Positions 22,666 through 31,799 are shown, counted from the first letter of the stretch. The stretch is 50,422 bases of DNA from Rhodoferax sp. (GCA_030682475.1 JAUXOA010000019.1:1-50422); one strand, 5' to 3'. A program made the numbers and translations. The notes: a model not told the origin generated them from the letters alone.

Positions 22666-23700
22666 ATGCAATACCGCGCCCTCGGCAACAGCAACCTGAA
22701 AGTTTCCGCCCTGTGCCTGGGCACCATGATGTTTGGCGACCAGACTGCGCGTGACGAGGCTGCTGCCATCGTGCTTGACGCCCACGCCCATGGCGTGAAC
22801 TACATCGACACGGCTGACGTGTACACCAAGGGTGCGTCTGAAACCATGGTGGGCGAGCTGCTCAGGGGCCAACGGCAGGATTGGGTGCTGGCCACCAAGC
22901 TCGGCAACAAGATGTCTGACCGGGTGAACGAGGGCCATTACTCGCGCCCATGGATGCTGCGCGAAGTAGCGGCCAGCTTGAAGCGCCTGCAAACCGATTA
23001 CGTGGACATCCTCTACCTGCATCGCGACTACAACGGCATGAACCTGGAAGAGCCTTTGCGCGCGCTGGACGCGATGCTGCGCGCGGGCCAGATCCGCTAC
23101 TGGGGTGTCTCCAACTTCCGGGGCTGGCGCATCGCCGAGTTGATGCGTCTGGCTGGTCAGCTTGGCATGCCGGGCCCGGTGGTGTGCCAGCCCTACTACA
23201 ACCTGCTTAACCGCAGCCCTGAGGTGGAGGTGCTGCCGGCCTGTGCGCATTACGGCATTGGCGTGACGCCCTACAGCCCGGTGGCGCGCGGCGTGCTCAC
23301 CGGCAAGTACCTGCCGGGCCAGGCGCCCGACCCCGCCACGCGCGCAGGCCGTGCCGACAAGCGCATGGCGGAGACCGAGTTCCGGGAAGAATCGCTGGTA
23401 ATTGCGCAGCAGCTTAAACGCCATGCCGAGGCCAAGGGCGTCAGCCTGGCGCAGTTCGCTACCGCCTGGGTGCTGGCCAACCCGGTGGTCAGCTCGGTCA
23501 TTGCCGGGCCGCGCACGCTCAAGCAGTGGCAAGACTACCTGCCCGCGCTGGACTATGTGTTCATAAGTGATGACGAGGCGCTGGTGGACGGCTTCGTCAA
23601 ACCGGGGCACTCGTCCACGCCCGGCTATACCGATCCCGCCTATCCGCTCAATGGCCGGGTCCGCCACACGAGAGATTCAATCCATGCAATCCACGCATAA
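22666..23700 (+). CDS. Aldo/keto reductase
   Basis: A 344-residue NADPH-dependent aldo/keto reductase acting on carbonyl compounds. The tetrad is visible: D48 and Y53 in YIDTADVY, K78 in LATKLGNK, and H119 in LYLHRD. The C-terminal SVIAGPRTLKQ binds the cofactor phosphate. The layout resembles the YajO/YghZ-like group. ATG 22666 has AAAGGA 5-6 bases upstream. A LysR gene follows 8 bases later on the same strand and may be co-transcribed. This is the first core gene after the island. Confidence 0.9.
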   Translation: MQYRALGNSNLKVSALCLGTMMFGDQTARDEAAAIVLDAHAHGVNYIDTADVYTKGASETMVGELLRGQRQDWVLATKLGNKMSDRVNEGHYSRPWMLREVAASLKRLQTDYVDILYLHRDYNGMNLEEPLRALDAMLRAGQIRYWGVSNFRGWRIAELMRLAGQLGMPGPVVCQPYYNLLNRSPEVEVLPACAHYGIGVTPYSPVARGVLTGKYLPGQAPDPATRAGRADKRMAETEFREESLVIAQQLKRHAEAKGVSLAQFATAWVLANPVVSSVIAGPRTLKQWQDYLPALDYVFISDDEALVDGFVKPGHSSTPGYTDPAYPLNGRVRHTRDSIHAIHA

Positions 23701-23708
23701 TCCAGCCC

Positions 23709-24686
23709 ATGGAAACCAAATGGCTGGAAGATTTCGTCTCGCTGGCTGAAACGCGCAGTTTCAGCCGTTCGGCACAACTCCGGCACGTCACCCAGCCGGC
23801 GTTTTCGCGGCGTATCCAGTCGCTCGAAGCGTGGGCCGGCACCGACCTGGTGGACCGCAGCAGCTACCCCACGCGGCTGACACCGGCCGGCGAAACGCTG
23901 TATTCCCAGTCGCTGGAGGTGTTGCAGGCGCTGCAAAGCACGCGTGCCATGCTGCGCGGGCAAACGACCGCCGACAAGGACGTGATCGAATTTGCGGTGC
24001 CGCACACGCTGGCCTTCACTTTCTTTCCGGCCTGGGTATCGACCCTGCGTGAGAAGTTCGGCCCGATCAAGAGCCGCCTGATTGCGCTCAATGTGCACGA
24101 TGCCGTCATGCGCCTGGTGGAGGGCAGTTGCGATCTGTTGATTGCCTATCACCATCCTTCGCAGCCCTACCAGCTCGATGCTGAGCGGTACGAGATGGTG
24201 AGCCTGGGGGAAGAGGTCATGGCACCTTATGTCAAACCGGGTGCAGACGGTGCCCCCCTGTTCCAGTTGCCGGGACGCTCGGGCCAGCCCCTGCCTTACT
24301 TGGGCTACGCACCAGGCGCTTACCTCGGGCAGATGGTCGAACTGATCCTCAAGCAGTCGTGTACCGCCATCCACTTTGACCGTATTTATGAGACCGATAT
24401 GGCAGAGGGCCTCAAGGCGATGGCGTTGGAAGGGCATGGCGTCGCCTTTTTACCCTCTAGCGCCGTCAAGAAGGATTTGCGCGCCAGGAAACTGGTGAGC
24501 GCGCTAGCACCTGACATGAAGGATCTTCAGATCACCATGGAGGTACGGGTCTACCGCGAGCGGCCATCTGGCAAGGAAGTGGGTAAAGCGGGTGTACACA
24601 CCAACCGCAGCGCAGCGCAGAGCACTAAGCGAAACGCGCAGGCGCTGTGGGATTATTTGCTGACGCAGTCAATCCGTTCACCCTGA
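23709..24686 (+). CDS. LysR-family regulator, HypT/YjiE-like
   Basis: A 325-residue LysR regulator. The winged HTH covers residues 1-60 (METKWLEDFVSLAETRSFSR, VTQPAFSRRIQSLEAW). The start METKWL and overall pattern resemble E. coli HypT (YjiE), a hypochlorite-responsive regulator, but the effector here is not known. The effector-binding domain follows. Near the C-terminus, between VRVYRER and RNAQALWDYL, is an extra ~24-residue basic stretch not expected in HypT. It lies just after the aldo/keto reductase gene. Confidence 0.85.
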   Translation: METKWLEDFVSLAETRSFSRSAQLRHVTQPAFSRRIQSLEAWAGTDLVDRSSYPTRLTPAGETLYSQSLEVLQALQSTRAMLRGQTTADKDVIEFAVPHTLAFTFFPAWVSTLREKFGPIKSRLIALNVHDAVMRLVEGSCDLLIAYHHPSQPYQLDAERYEMVSLGEEVMAPYVKPGADGAPLFQLPGRSGQPLPYLGYAPGAYLGQMVELILKQSCTAIHFDRIYETDMAEGLKAMALEGHGVAFLPSSAVKKDLRARKLVSALAPDMKDLQITMEVRVYRERPSGKEVGKAGVHTNRSAAQSTKRNAQALWDYLLTQSIRSP

Positions 24687-24726
24687 GCCGGCTGATTGGT
24701 AGTGTGTTTCCGGTTTTTGGGACAAT

Positions 24727-25776
24727 ATGAACATGATCCAAAAATTGATTCAGGAATTGACTCTCACCCAACCCGATGACTGGCATTTGCACGTGCGTGA
24801 TGGCGACGCCCTGCGCACGGTGGTGCCGCACAGCGCCGCCCAGTTTGGCCGCGCCATCATCATGCCCAACCTGCGGCCGCCCGTCACCACGACAGCGGCG
24901 GCACTGGCCTACCGGGATCGCATCAAAGCGGCGGTACCCGAAGGCCTGCAGTTTGAGCCGCTGATGACGCTCTATCTCACTGACAATCTGCCGCCCGATG
25001 AAATCAAACGCGCGCGTGACGCCGGCCTGGTGGCGGCCAAACTCTACCCGGCGGGCGCCACCACCAACAGCGACGCCGGTGTGACCGATCTGCGCAAGAC
25101 CTACCGCACGCTGGAAGTGATGCAACGCGAAGGCCTGTTGCTGCTGGTGCATGGTGAGGTGACCGCGCCGGAGATTGATATTTTTGACCGCGAGGCGGTG
25201 TTCATCGACACCCAGCTTATTCCGCTGCGCCGTGATTTCCCCGAGCTGAAAATTGTCTTTGAGCACATCACGACGCGCGAGGCCGCGCAGTATGTGCAGG
25301 AAGCGGATCGTTTCACTGCCGCCACCATCACCGCACACCATTTGCTCTACAACCGAAACGCGATCTTCACAGGGGGCATTCGTCCCCATTACTACTGTCT
25401 GCCGGTGTTGAAGCGCGAGACACATCGCCTGGCATTGGTGCGGGCGGCCACCAGCGGGTCGAGCAAGTTCTTCCTGGGCACCGACAGTGCGCCCCATCCC
25501 GCCCACCTGAAAGAACACGCCAGCGCTTGTGCCGGCTGCTACACCGCGCACGCCGCCATGGAGATGTACGCTGAGGCCTTTGACGCTGCTGACGCGCTGG
25601 ACAAGCTGGAAGCTTTTGCCAGCTTCCATGGTGCCGATTTTTACGGCTTGCCGCACAACACCGGCCACATCACCTTGCGGCGCGAAAGCTGGACGCCGCC
25701 CGAGAGTTTTGCCTATGGTGAGGCGCAGCTCAAACCCCTGCGTTCTGGCGAAGCCCTGCCGTGGCGAATGATATAA
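24727..25776 (+). CDS. pyrC: Dihydroorotase
   Basis: A 349-residue class II dihydroorotase that closes carbamoyl-aspartate to dihydroorotate in pyrimidine synthesis. The zinc ligands are in [10 protein letters not shown] (H20, H22), the carboxylated lysine is K105 in AAKLYPAG, and later ligands are in LLVHGEV and [14 protein letters not shown] and GTDSAPH are also typical. The length matches E. coli PyrC. Two in-frame ATGs (24727 and 24733) are possible starts. Confidence 0.96.
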   Translation: MNMIQKLIQELTLTQPDDWHLHVRDGDALRTVVPHSAAQFGRAIIMPNLRPPVTTTAAALAYRDRIKAAVPEGLQFEPLMTLYLTDNLPPDEIKRARDAGLVAAKLYPAGATTNSDAGVTDLRKTYRTLEVMQREGLLLLVHGEVTAPEIDIFDREAVFIDTQLIPLRRDFPELKIVFEHITTREAAQYVQEADRFTAATITAHHLLYNRNAIFTGGIRPHYYCLPVLKRETHRLALVRAATSGSSKFFLGTDSAPHPAHLKEHASACAGCYTAHAAMEMYAEAFDAADALDKLEAFASFHGADFYGLPHNTGHITLRRESWTPPESFAYGEAQLKPLRSGEALPWRMI

Positions 25777-25813
25777 ATGTTTGCGGGACAGGCCTCAATG
25801 CTGTTAGTTTAAA

Positions 25814-25843
25814 CCGTTCGCCCTGAGCTAGTCGAAGGGTCGT
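25814..25843. repeat. CCGTTCG-CTGAGC repeat, half copy
   Basis: CCGTTCGCCCTGAGC followed by TAGTCGAAGGGTCG matches the left half of the element at 3528-3623. The right half is missing. It lies between pyrC and htpX. Confidence 0.7.
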
Positions 25844-25850
25844 CACAGGG

Positions 25851-25869
25851 CAAATAACCAGATTATTTG
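25851..25869. promoter_or_regulatory. Palindrome upstream of htpX
   Basis: CAAATAA (25851-25857) and TTATTTG (25863-25869) are perfect 7-base inverted arms around CCAGA. It lies about 20 bases upstream of a heat-shock-type promoter candidate, so it could bind a regulator of htpX. It could also be the terminator hairpin of pyrC, although a T-tract is lacking. Confidence 0.4.
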
Positions 25870-25889
25870 TGGGATTACAGCCGGTAATG

Positions 25890-25912
25890 CTTGATTTGCG
25901 GCTGATCACCCC
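25890..25912 (+). promoter_or_regulatory. Candidate heat-shock (sigma-32) promoter of htpX
   Basis: CTTGATT (25890-25896) and CCCCTA (from 25909) are 12 bases apart, resembling the sigma-32 boxes CTTGAAA and CCCCAT. htpX belongs to the heat-shock regulon in E. coli. The predicted leader is about 45 bases. Matches are imperfect. Confidence 0.4.
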
Positions 25913-25963
25913 TACCATTCGCGTCAACGGCCTGTCGGTTTCGGGCTGCTATTGAAAGAAATC

Positions 25964-26839
25964 ATGAAACGTATTGCTTTGTTTATTATGACCAACCTGG
26001 CCGTCGTGGTGGTGTTGGGCATTGTGGCCAACCTGCTCGGGGTCAACCGCTATCTGACGGCCAACGGCCTTGACTTGGGCGCTTTGCTGGGTTTCGCCCT
26101 GATCATGGGTTTTGGTGGTGCCATCATTTCGCTCTTGATCAGCAAGCCCGTGGCCAAGTGGAGTGCCGGGGTACGCGTCATCAATCAGCCGCAAAACGTC
26201 GATGAAGCCTGGATTGTCGAAACCGTGCGCAAGTTTGCCGACAAGGCCGGTATTGGCATGCCGGAGGTGGGTATTTTTGAAGGCGCTCCAAACGCCTTCG
26301 CCACCGGTGCGTTCAAAAATTCCGCGCTGGTAGCGGTGTCCACCGGTTTGCTGCAGGGCATGACGCGCGAAGAGGTGGAAGCCGTCATCGGCCATGAAAT
26401 CGCCCACATTGCCAATGGCGACATGGTCACCATGACGCTGATCCAGGGCGTGATGAACACCTTTGTGGTGTTCCTGAGCCGCGTCATAGCCTATGCCATT
26501 GACAGCTTCCTGCGCAAGGGCGACGCGCGCTCCTCCGGCCCCGGCATTGGCTACATGGTCACCACCATCGTGCTCGACATTCTGCTCGGCTTTGTAGCGG
26601 CGATGATCGTCGCCTGGTTCTCGCGCCAGCGTGAATTCCGCGCCGACGCCGGTGCCGCGCAACTCATGAACCGCAAGCAACCCATGATCAACGCCCTGGC
26701 GCGCTTGGGCGGCATGACGCCGGGCGAGTTGCCCAAGAGTATGGCGGCCTTCGGGATTGCTGGGGGCATTGGCAAGTGGTTCTCCACCCACCCGCCGATT
26801 GAAGAGCGCATTGCCGCGCTGCAAAATGCGCAGCTCTGA
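25964..26839 (+). CDS. htpX: Membrane zinc metalloprotease HtpX
   Basis: A 291-residue inner-membrane M48 protease for quality control of misfolded membrane proteins. Two N-terminal helices (about 4-25 and 35-56) are followed by the zinc motif HEIAH (H144, E145, H148), two further hydrophobic segments, and the third ligand region [14 protein letters not shown]. The length is as in E. coli HtpX. ATG 25964 is chosen over the TTG 12 bases upstream. It converges on the next gene with an 11-base gap. Confidence 0.96.
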   Translation: MKRIALFIMTNLAVVVVLGIVANLLGVNRYLTANGLDLGALLGFALIMGFGGAIISLLISKPVAKWSAGVRVINQPQNVDEAWIVETVRKFADKAGIGMPEVGIFEGAPNAFATGAFKNSALVAVSTGLLQGMTREEVEAVIGHEIAHIANGDMVTMTLIQGVMNTFVVFLSRVIAYAIDSFLRKGDARSSGPGIGYMVTTIVLDILLGFVAAMIVAWFSRQREFRADAGAAQLMNRKQPMINALARLGGMTPGELPKSMAAFGIAGGIGKWFSTHPPIEERIAALQNAQL

Positions 26840-26850
26840 GGGGCCCGGTT

Positions 26851-28548
26851 TCAGCCCAACAGACTTCGCGCCACCGCCTCCGCCACTTTGATGCCATCCA
26901 CCCCCGCCGACAAGATGCCGCCGGCATAACTGGCGCCTTCACCCGCCGGGTACAGGCCGCGTGTGTTGGTGCTCTGCAAGTCGTCACCGCGCGGGATTTT
27001 CAAGGGCGATGAGGTGCGTGTTTCGACCCCAGTCAGCACCGCATCCGGCATGTCGAAGCCCTTGATCTTGCTGGCAAAGGCGGGCAGCGCCTCCTGGATC
27101 GCGGCTATGGCGTAGGCCGGCAGGGCCATGCCCAGATCGCCCAGTTTGACACCGGGCTGGTAGGAGGGCTCCACGCCACCAAGCTGGGTTGACGCCTTGT
27201 TCGCTATAAAGTCGCCCACCAGTTGGCCGGGCGCGTTGTAGTCGGCGCCGCCCATCACATAAGCATTTGATTCAAGCTGGCGTTGCAGCACGATGCCCGC
27301 CAGCGGGTGCTGCGCGCCGCCCAGCGCGGCCGGGGTGGGTACCTGCTCGCCTAACGCGGCATGGAAGGCTGCCGTGTCGGAGGGGAAATCGCGCGGCTCA
27401 ATGCCGACCACGATGCCGGCGTTGGCGTTGCGCTCGTTGCGTGAGTACTGGCTCATGCCGTTGGTGACTACACGGCCGGGCTCCGAGGTGGCGGCCACCA
27501 CGGTGCCGCCGGGGCACATGCAAAAGCTGTAGACCGAGCGGCCGTTGCTGGCGTGGTGCACCAGTTTGTAGTCGGCCGCACCCAGCATCGGGTGGCCGGC
27601 ATGGCGGCCCCAGCGGGCACGGTCAATCACGCTTTGCGGGTGCTCGATGCGAAAGCCGATCGAGAACGGTTTGGCATCCATCGCCACGCCGCGCTGGAAC
27701 AGCATGGCGAAGGTGTCGCGCGAGCTGTGCCCCAGCGCCATCACCACCTGGTGGGCTTCCAGTTCATAAGATTGTCCGGTGGCCTGGTCCAGCACCGTCA
27801 GGCCGCGCACGTGACGGCCCCGGGCGTCGTCCTCAATCAGTACGTCCGTCACGCGCTGCTGAAAGCGGATGTCGCCACCCAGGGCAATAATTTGCTTGCG
27901 CAGGTGTTCGACCACTTTCACCAGCTTGAAGGTGCCAATGTGCGGGTGCGCTTCCACCAGAATCTCCGGCGGTGCGCCCGCTTTGACGAACTCGTTCATC
28001 ACCTTGCGGCCAAGAAAGCGCGGGTCCTTGATCTGGCTGTAGAGCTTGCCGTCCGAGAAGGTGCCGGCGCCGCCTTCGCCAAACTGCACGTTCGACTCAG
28101 GGTTGAGGATGCCATGGCGCCACAAACCCCAGGTGTCCCTGGTGCGCTCACGCACTTTTTTGCCGCGCTCCAGCACGATTGGTTTGAAGCCCATTTGGGC
28201 CAGCACCAGCCCCGCAAAAATACCACAGGGCCCAAAGCCCACCACCACCGGACGTGGCCCTGAGTTGACCGGCGCCTGAGCTACCGGGTGGTACGCCATA
28301 TCGGGCGTCGCAAAGACGTGGGGGTTGCCCGCGAACTGTTGCAGCAGTCGAGCTTGCATCACCGGTGACAGGTCTGCATCGGCAATGTAGACCTGCACCA
28401 GCGCGGCCTTGCGCGCGTCAATGCTGCGCTTGAAAACGGTGAATCCGCGCAAGTCGTCGGGCGCAACGCCCAGCGTCCTGGCAATCAGTTGGGGCAAGGC
28501 GTCTGCGGCGTGGTCAAGTGGCAGTTTGAGTTCGGTCAGGCGGATCAT
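26851..28548 (-). CDS. FAD-dependent oxidoreductase (NAD(FAD)-utilising dehydrogenase family)
   Basis: A 565-residue flavoprotein. After a ~80-residue N-terminal domain comes the Rossmann motif VVVGFGPCGIFAGLVLAQMG, then ERGKKVRERT. Further on are FGEGGAGTFSDGKLYS, a CMCPGG segment, and a C-terminal GLYPAGEGASYAGGILSAGV that contacts FAD. It belongs to the large uncharacterised family of 'NAD(FAD)-dependent dehydrogenases' (COG2509-like). The substrate is unknown. The frame is open to 28665, but family homology starts at MIRLTELKLPL (28548). Confidence 0.88.
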   Translation of the reverse strand: MIRLTELKLPLDHAADALPQLIARTLGVAPDDLRGFTVFKRSIDARKAALVQVYIADADLSPVMQARLLQQFAGNPHVFATPDMAYHPVAQAPVNSGPRPVVVGFGPCGIFAGLVLAQMGFKPIVLERGKKVRERTRDTWGLWRHGILNPESNVQFGEGGAGTFSDGKLYSQIKDPRFLGRKVMNEFVKAGAPPEILVEAHPHIGTFKLVKVVEHLRKQIIALGGDIRFQQRVTDVLIEDDARGRHVRGLTVLDQATGQSYELEAHQVVMALGHSSRDTFAMLFQRGVAMDAKPFSIGFRIEHPQSVIDRARWGRHAGHPMLGAADYKLVHHASNGRSVYSFCMCPGGTVVAATSEPGRVVTNGMSQYSRNERNANAGIVVGIEPRDFPSDTAAFHAALGEQVPTPAALGGAQHPLAGIVLQRQLESNAYVMGGADYNAPGQLVGDFIANKASTQLGGVEPSYQPGVKLGDLGMALPAYAIAAIQEALPAFASKIKGFDMPDAVLTGVETRTSSPLKIPRGDDLQSTNTRGLYPAGEGASYAGGILSAGVDGIKVAEAVARSLLG

Positions 28549-28611
28549 GGTCAAGGCGGTATTTTCGACTACTTTACGGAGATATTTCGATATACCGTTA
28601 TGGATAGCCGC

Positions 28612-28617
28612 GATAAT
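28612..28617 (+). promoter_or_regulatory. Candidate -10 box of rnpB
   Basis: GATAAT lies 7 bases before the predicted 5' end of RNase P RNA (28624), the correct spacing for a -10 element. No strong -35 box is seen. Confidence 0.45.
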
Positions 28618-28623
28618 CGGGGC

Positions 28624-29005
28624 GTGAAGCCCACCAGACTGCCGCTGGTGCAATCTTGGAAACAAGGCACTGGAGGAACGTCCGGACTGCGCAGGGCAGC
28701 GTAGCAGCTAACGGCTGTCCACTGAAAACACCAAGCGCAAGCGAGGGGTATAAGGTGAGGATCAGAGCAACAGAGACGAGCCGATTAAGTTCGGGTGAAA
28801 CGGGCAATCTCTACGCGCAGCAATACCAAGTAGGCACACGCAAAGCGAGGCGGTTCGCCGCAGCGCCATGACCGGGGCCCCCGGAGTGTGCGGGTAGGTA
28901 GCACCGAGCCGTTGGGTGACCAGCGGCCCAGAGTAATGGCAGTCACTTCTGCAGGCCCGCAAGGGTGTGCAGTTGCACAGAATCCGGCTTATCGGTGGGC
29001 TTCAC
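28624..29005 (+). ncRNA. rnpB: RNase P RNA component
   Basis: The catalytic RNA of RNase P, which matures tRNA 5' ends. The ends pair perfectly: GTGAAGCCCACC (28624-28635) with GGTGGGCTTCAC (28994-29005), forming helix P1. Inside are the conserved GGAGGAACGTCCGGACT near the 5' side, AGAGTAATGGCAGTCAC, and ACAGAATCCGGCTTATC close to the 3' end, as in bacterial type A RNase P RNAs. Length is about 382 bases. Exact mature ends may differ by a few bases. Confidence 0.95.
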
Positions 29006-29065
29006 ACTTTGCCTGATGAACGGTATGCGTTGCGGCAACCCATGTTGACAGCAGGGCGTAGTTTT

Positions 29066-29731
29066 TCAAAAATTCTCAGCGCTGACAAAGCGCATGGCTT
29101 GGGCGGTCACGGGGTGACTCAGTTCAAGCGAGCGGGCGTGCAGCAGCAGCCGGTCGGCCATGGCCTGAACTCGCGGGCTGGCGTAAAGGGCATCGCCGAC
29201 AATGGCGTGCCCCAATGTCATCAGGTGCACGCGCAATTGGTGGGAGCGTCCGGTTACGGGTTCCAGTTCAACCCGGGTGGTATCAGGGGGACCGTTGTGT
29301 GACAGCACGCGCCAGCGTGTCACGCTGGGCTTGCCAATCTGGTGGTCAATGACGCGGCGCGGCCGGTTCGGCCAGTCCACCATGATCGGAAGATCGATGA
29401 CGCCCCAGGTTTCAGGGGGCGGCGCCAGATGCCCGTCCACGATCGCGATGTACCGTTTGGTAACGCTACGGCGGGCGAAGGCCTGGTTCAATGTGCGTTG
29501 CGCGGCAGCGCCTAGCGCCAGAACCATCAAGCCCGAGGTCGCCATGTCCAGCCGGTGCACGATCAAGGCAGCCGGGTAAAGGCGCTGTGCCCGCGCGCTC
29601 AGGCAGTCTTGTTTGTCTGCGCCGCGTCCCGGCACCGACAGCAGACCTGCAGGCTTGTCCAGCACCAGCATGGCATCGTCGGCGTACAGCAGCGTGAGCT
29701 CAGCAGGGCGAATCAGCCGGACCTCCGGCAA
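29066..29731 (-). CDS. rluA: RluA-family pseudouridine synthase
   Basis: A 221-residue pseudouridine synthase, short and without an S4 domain, as in RluA, which modifies 23S rRNA U746 and tRNA U32. The catalytic Asp is in IVHRLDMATSG. LEPVTGRSHQLRVHL is the second family motif. It runs opposite to rnpB, ending 60 bases after it. The gene symbol is assigned from the RluA-like size and layout; related RluA-family members with other targets cannot be excluded. Confidence 0.85.
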   Translation of the reverse strand: MPEVRLIRPAELTLLYADDAMLVLDKPAGLLSVPGRGADKQDCLSARAQRLYPAALIVHRLDMATSGLMVLALGAAAQRTLNQAFARRSVTKRYIAIVDGHLAPPPETWGVIDLPIMVDWPNRPRRVIDHQIGKPSVTRWRVLSHNGPPDTTRVELEPVTGRSHQLRVHLMTLGHAIVGDALYASPRVQAMADRLLLHARSLELSHPVTAQAMRFVSAENF

Positions 29732-29805
29732 AATAGCGATACCACCTTGACGTCAGCCCGGCACGCGGACCTCAAACCAGACGGCATCCGCTTCAACGTT
29801 TCCGG

Positions 29806-29958
29806 CTAGCCGCGGGTTGGGGCATTCTTCAGTTTTCCGCGCACCGGCACTACCGTGGTGACGGTCGGTCGCACGGCGTCAGGCGACACCGTCTTGGGTG
29901 GTGAAGTGTCTTTTTTGGGCTTCTTCACCATTTTGTTGCTTTGTTGACCTTTTGCCAT
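29806..29958 (-). CDS. Small basic protein, conserved-looking (50 residues)
   Basis: A 50-residue lysine-rich protein: MAKGQQSNKMVKKPKKDTSP, then a hydrophobic-poor tail with VTTVVPVRGKLKNAP. ATG 29958 has AGGAG about 6 bases upstream. I recall similar 50-residue proteins in other Betaproteobacteria with the MAKGQQ start, but the function is unknown. Charge suggests nucleic-acid binding or disorder. Confidence 0.65.
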   Translation of the reverse strand: MAKGQQSNKMVKKPKKDTSPPKTVSPDAVRPTVTTVVPVRGKLKNAPTRG

Positions 29959-30178
29959 TTTTTGCTCCTGAGTTACATGCCCAGCGATTCGAATTGAGGC
30001 TGGCACATTTTTGATTATCGGCCGACAGGCGCCTGTTTTTCGATTTCATCAGAAAACGAGGCGGGCTTCACGCCAAATACGACAAGCCACGGGGTGTAGC
30101 AGCTACTTCTCTGCTGATTGCGGTGACAATCCAGTTCCAATTTCTATTATTCGTTTGGGACAACCCCAGGCATTTTTC

Positions 30179-30706
30179 ATGTCCAGTACGTCCAACTACG
30201 AAGTCCGGCCCGCGACTCTGCTCGATGCCAAGGCCATCGCTGACATTCATGTCAGTGCCAGTCAGGCCGCCTACCAGGGCCTGTTGTCTGACGATCAGAT
30301 CAATACCGTGTCAGCCGACAAGCGCCAGGCCTACTGGCGCGAAGCGATTGATTTCAACGAACCCCAAGTGTATGTGGCGCTCGATGATGGAGAAGTAGTC
30401 GGCTTTGTCGGTTTCGACCGTTCGCGTGACCAGGGTACACCGCCTACCACGGGTGAAATCTGGGCCATTTATGTGGCCACCTCACACTGGGGCCGGGGCG
30501 TTGGCCTGGCGTTGTGGGATGCGGCCCGCGAAGGTTTGCTGGAAGAGGGCTGCAACAAAGTGACGCTGTGGGTGCCACTGGGTAACGAGCGCGCGTTGCG
30601 CTTTCACGAACTGGCGGGCTTCAAACGGGAGTTGTCCAGCGCCAAAACCGTGCCCATGGGCGCGGTCAAAATTGAAGAAATTCGACTCAAACGTGCGCTG
30701 GCTTGA
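30179..30706 (+). CDS. GNAT-family N-acetyltransferase
   Basis: A 175-residue acetyltransferase. The acetyl-CoA-binding region is IWAIYVATSHWGRGVGLALW, and the C-terminal GNERALRFHELAGFKRE is the usual late motif. The substrate cannot be told. ATG 30179 begins the recognisable domain; the frame is open further upstream. Its last ~100 bases overlap the 3' end of the convergent TM2 gene. Confidence 0.87.
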   Translation: MSSTSNYEVRPATLLDAKAIADIHVSASQAAYQGLLSDDQINTVSADKRQAYWREAIDFNEPQVYVALDDGEVVGFVGFDRSRDQGTPPTTGEIWAIYVATSHWGRGVGLALWDAAREGLLEEGCNKVTLWVPLGNERALRFHELAGFKRELSSAKTVPMGAVKIEEIRLKRALA

Positions 30707-31131
30707 CCGGACACTGCTGATTCAAAGTAGCGTTGAAAGCTGAACACGATGCTGCTGATCAGCACCGTGGTGCCAAGCAGCAGCGCCAACACAATCGCGC
30801 CAATGGTGAACCAGTGGGTGCGCCCGGGTGCGCCGTCCAGCGGCGCTGACGGGTTGAACTGGGCATTCCATTTTTCGGGCGTCATCAAGCCGTAGACGAT
30901 GGCGTTCAGGGCGCAGCCGGCGACGGTAAAACCCAGTAGCGGGATCAACACCCAACTCAACTGATCGTCCAGTCCATTTTGTTGTACCCGCTCCAAGCCG
31001 TACAGACCCAAAGCCGTTGGGATCGGCAGCAGCCAGCCCAGCAGGTCGCCCATTCCGCGCAAATAAAAACGATGCAGACCCAAAGGACCGCCGATGAGGG
31101 CCAGCCAGGCGGCGATAGTTTTGTTTTTCAT
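30604..31131 (-). CDS. TM2-domain membrane protein
   Basis: A 175-residue membrane protein. The N-terminus has the TM2 signature: TIAAWLALIGGPLGLHRFYL with the second helix LLGWLLPIPTALGLYGL. More hydrophobic segments follow (WVLIPLLGFTVAGCALNAIV and FTIGAIVLALLLGTTVLISS). The last ~38 residues are read from sequence that overlaps the convergent GNAT gene, so the C-terminus may be an extension caused by a lost stop. Start ATG 31131 has GAGGG upstream. It follows the GNAT gene at 31141 by 9 bases. Confidence 0.8.
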   Translation of the reverse strand: MKNKTIAAWLALIGGPLGLHRFYLRGMGDLLGWLLPIPTALGLYGLERVQQNGLDDQLSWVLIPLLGFTVAGCALNAIVYGLMTPEKWNAQFNPSAPLDGAPGRTHWFTIGAIVLALLLGTTVLISSIVFSFQRYFESAVSGQASARLSRISSILTAPMGTVLALDNSRLKPASS

Positions 31132-31140
31132 GAATCCCTC

Positions 31141-31665
31141 TTATTGTTGCGGGGCGCTGCTGTCACCCAAGCCCAGCGCCTTGTCCATCATGACCACATC
31201 CCGCCATTGATCAAATTTCCAGCCACAGGATTTGAGAACCCCGACCAAGGAAAACCCGACCGAGCGGTGGACCGCGATGGAGCCGGTATTGGCCGAATCA
31301 CCAATGATTGCAATCAATTTTCGCACGCCGGCTTTTTCAGCCTGTGCTGCGAGTTCCGTCAGCAGTGCCCGCCCGAGGCCCTTGCCTTGGGCGTCAGGGG
31401 CCAGGTAGATCGAGTCCTCCGCCGAGAATCGGTAGGCCGGGCGTGGCTTGAACCAGTTGCAGTAAGCAAAGCCCAACACTTTGTCGCCATCGACGGCCAC
31501 CAGGTAGGGCAGGCCTTTGGCCAGCACGTCCGCACGGCGGCTCGTCATGTCGCTTTGCGAGGGGGGATCAAGCTCGAAAGTGCCGGTACCAACAAGTACA
31601 TGGTGAGCGTAGATAGCGGTAATCGCCGGGATGTCTGCGGCTTGGCTGGGTCGAATGATGGGCAT
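31141..31665 (-). CDS. GNAT-family acetyltransferase (phosphinothricin acetyltransferase-like)
   Basis: A 174-residue acetyltransferase of the Pat/Bar-like group that acetylate amino groups of amino acid analogues. The N-terminal IIRPSQAADIPAITAIYAHH and GTGTFELDPPS are typical, and the acetyl-CoA site is APDAQGKGLGRALL with LIAIIGDSANTGSIAVHRSV and GFSLVGVL. It is probably co-transcribed with the TM2 gene 9 bases downstream. Confidence 0.86.
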   Translation of the reverse strand: MPIIRPSQAADIPAITAIYAHHVLVGTGTFELDPPSQSDMTSRRADVLAKGLPYLVAVDGDKVLGFAYCNWFKPRPAYRFSAEDSIYLAPDAQGKGLGRALLTELAAQAEKAGVRKLIAIIGDSANTGSIAVHRSVGFSLVGVLKSCGWKFDQWRDVVMMDKALGLGDSSAPQQ

Positions 31666-31678
31666 AAAAATAGGAAAC

Positions 31679-31686
31679 GTTATAAT
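31679..31686. promoter_or_regulatory. Divergent -10 boxes between rpsP and the GNAT gene
   Basis: GTTATAAT contains a perfect TATAAT reading right (31681-31686) toward rpsP and TATAAC reading left (31684-31679) toward the acetyltransferase. The rpsP leader would be about 105 bases. Confidence 0.45.
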
Positions 31687-31799
31687 GGAAGGCTATTCAG
31701 TGTGTCGCTGGCCGGGTGGTCATGTCGCGTGTCTCAAACGCTGGATTAAATGTTGAATTAAATGGTGGAAATAAAACTCCGCCCCCCAAAGGATAAATC

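Noticed and set aside
15000..23000. CRISPR array
   Set aside because: The repeats in this region are few, long, unevenly spaced and protein-derived; there are no regular spacers or cas genes.
24696..24726. Leaderless promoter for pyrC (TTGGTA and GACAAT)
   Set aside because: The spacer is 19 bases and both boxes are weak.
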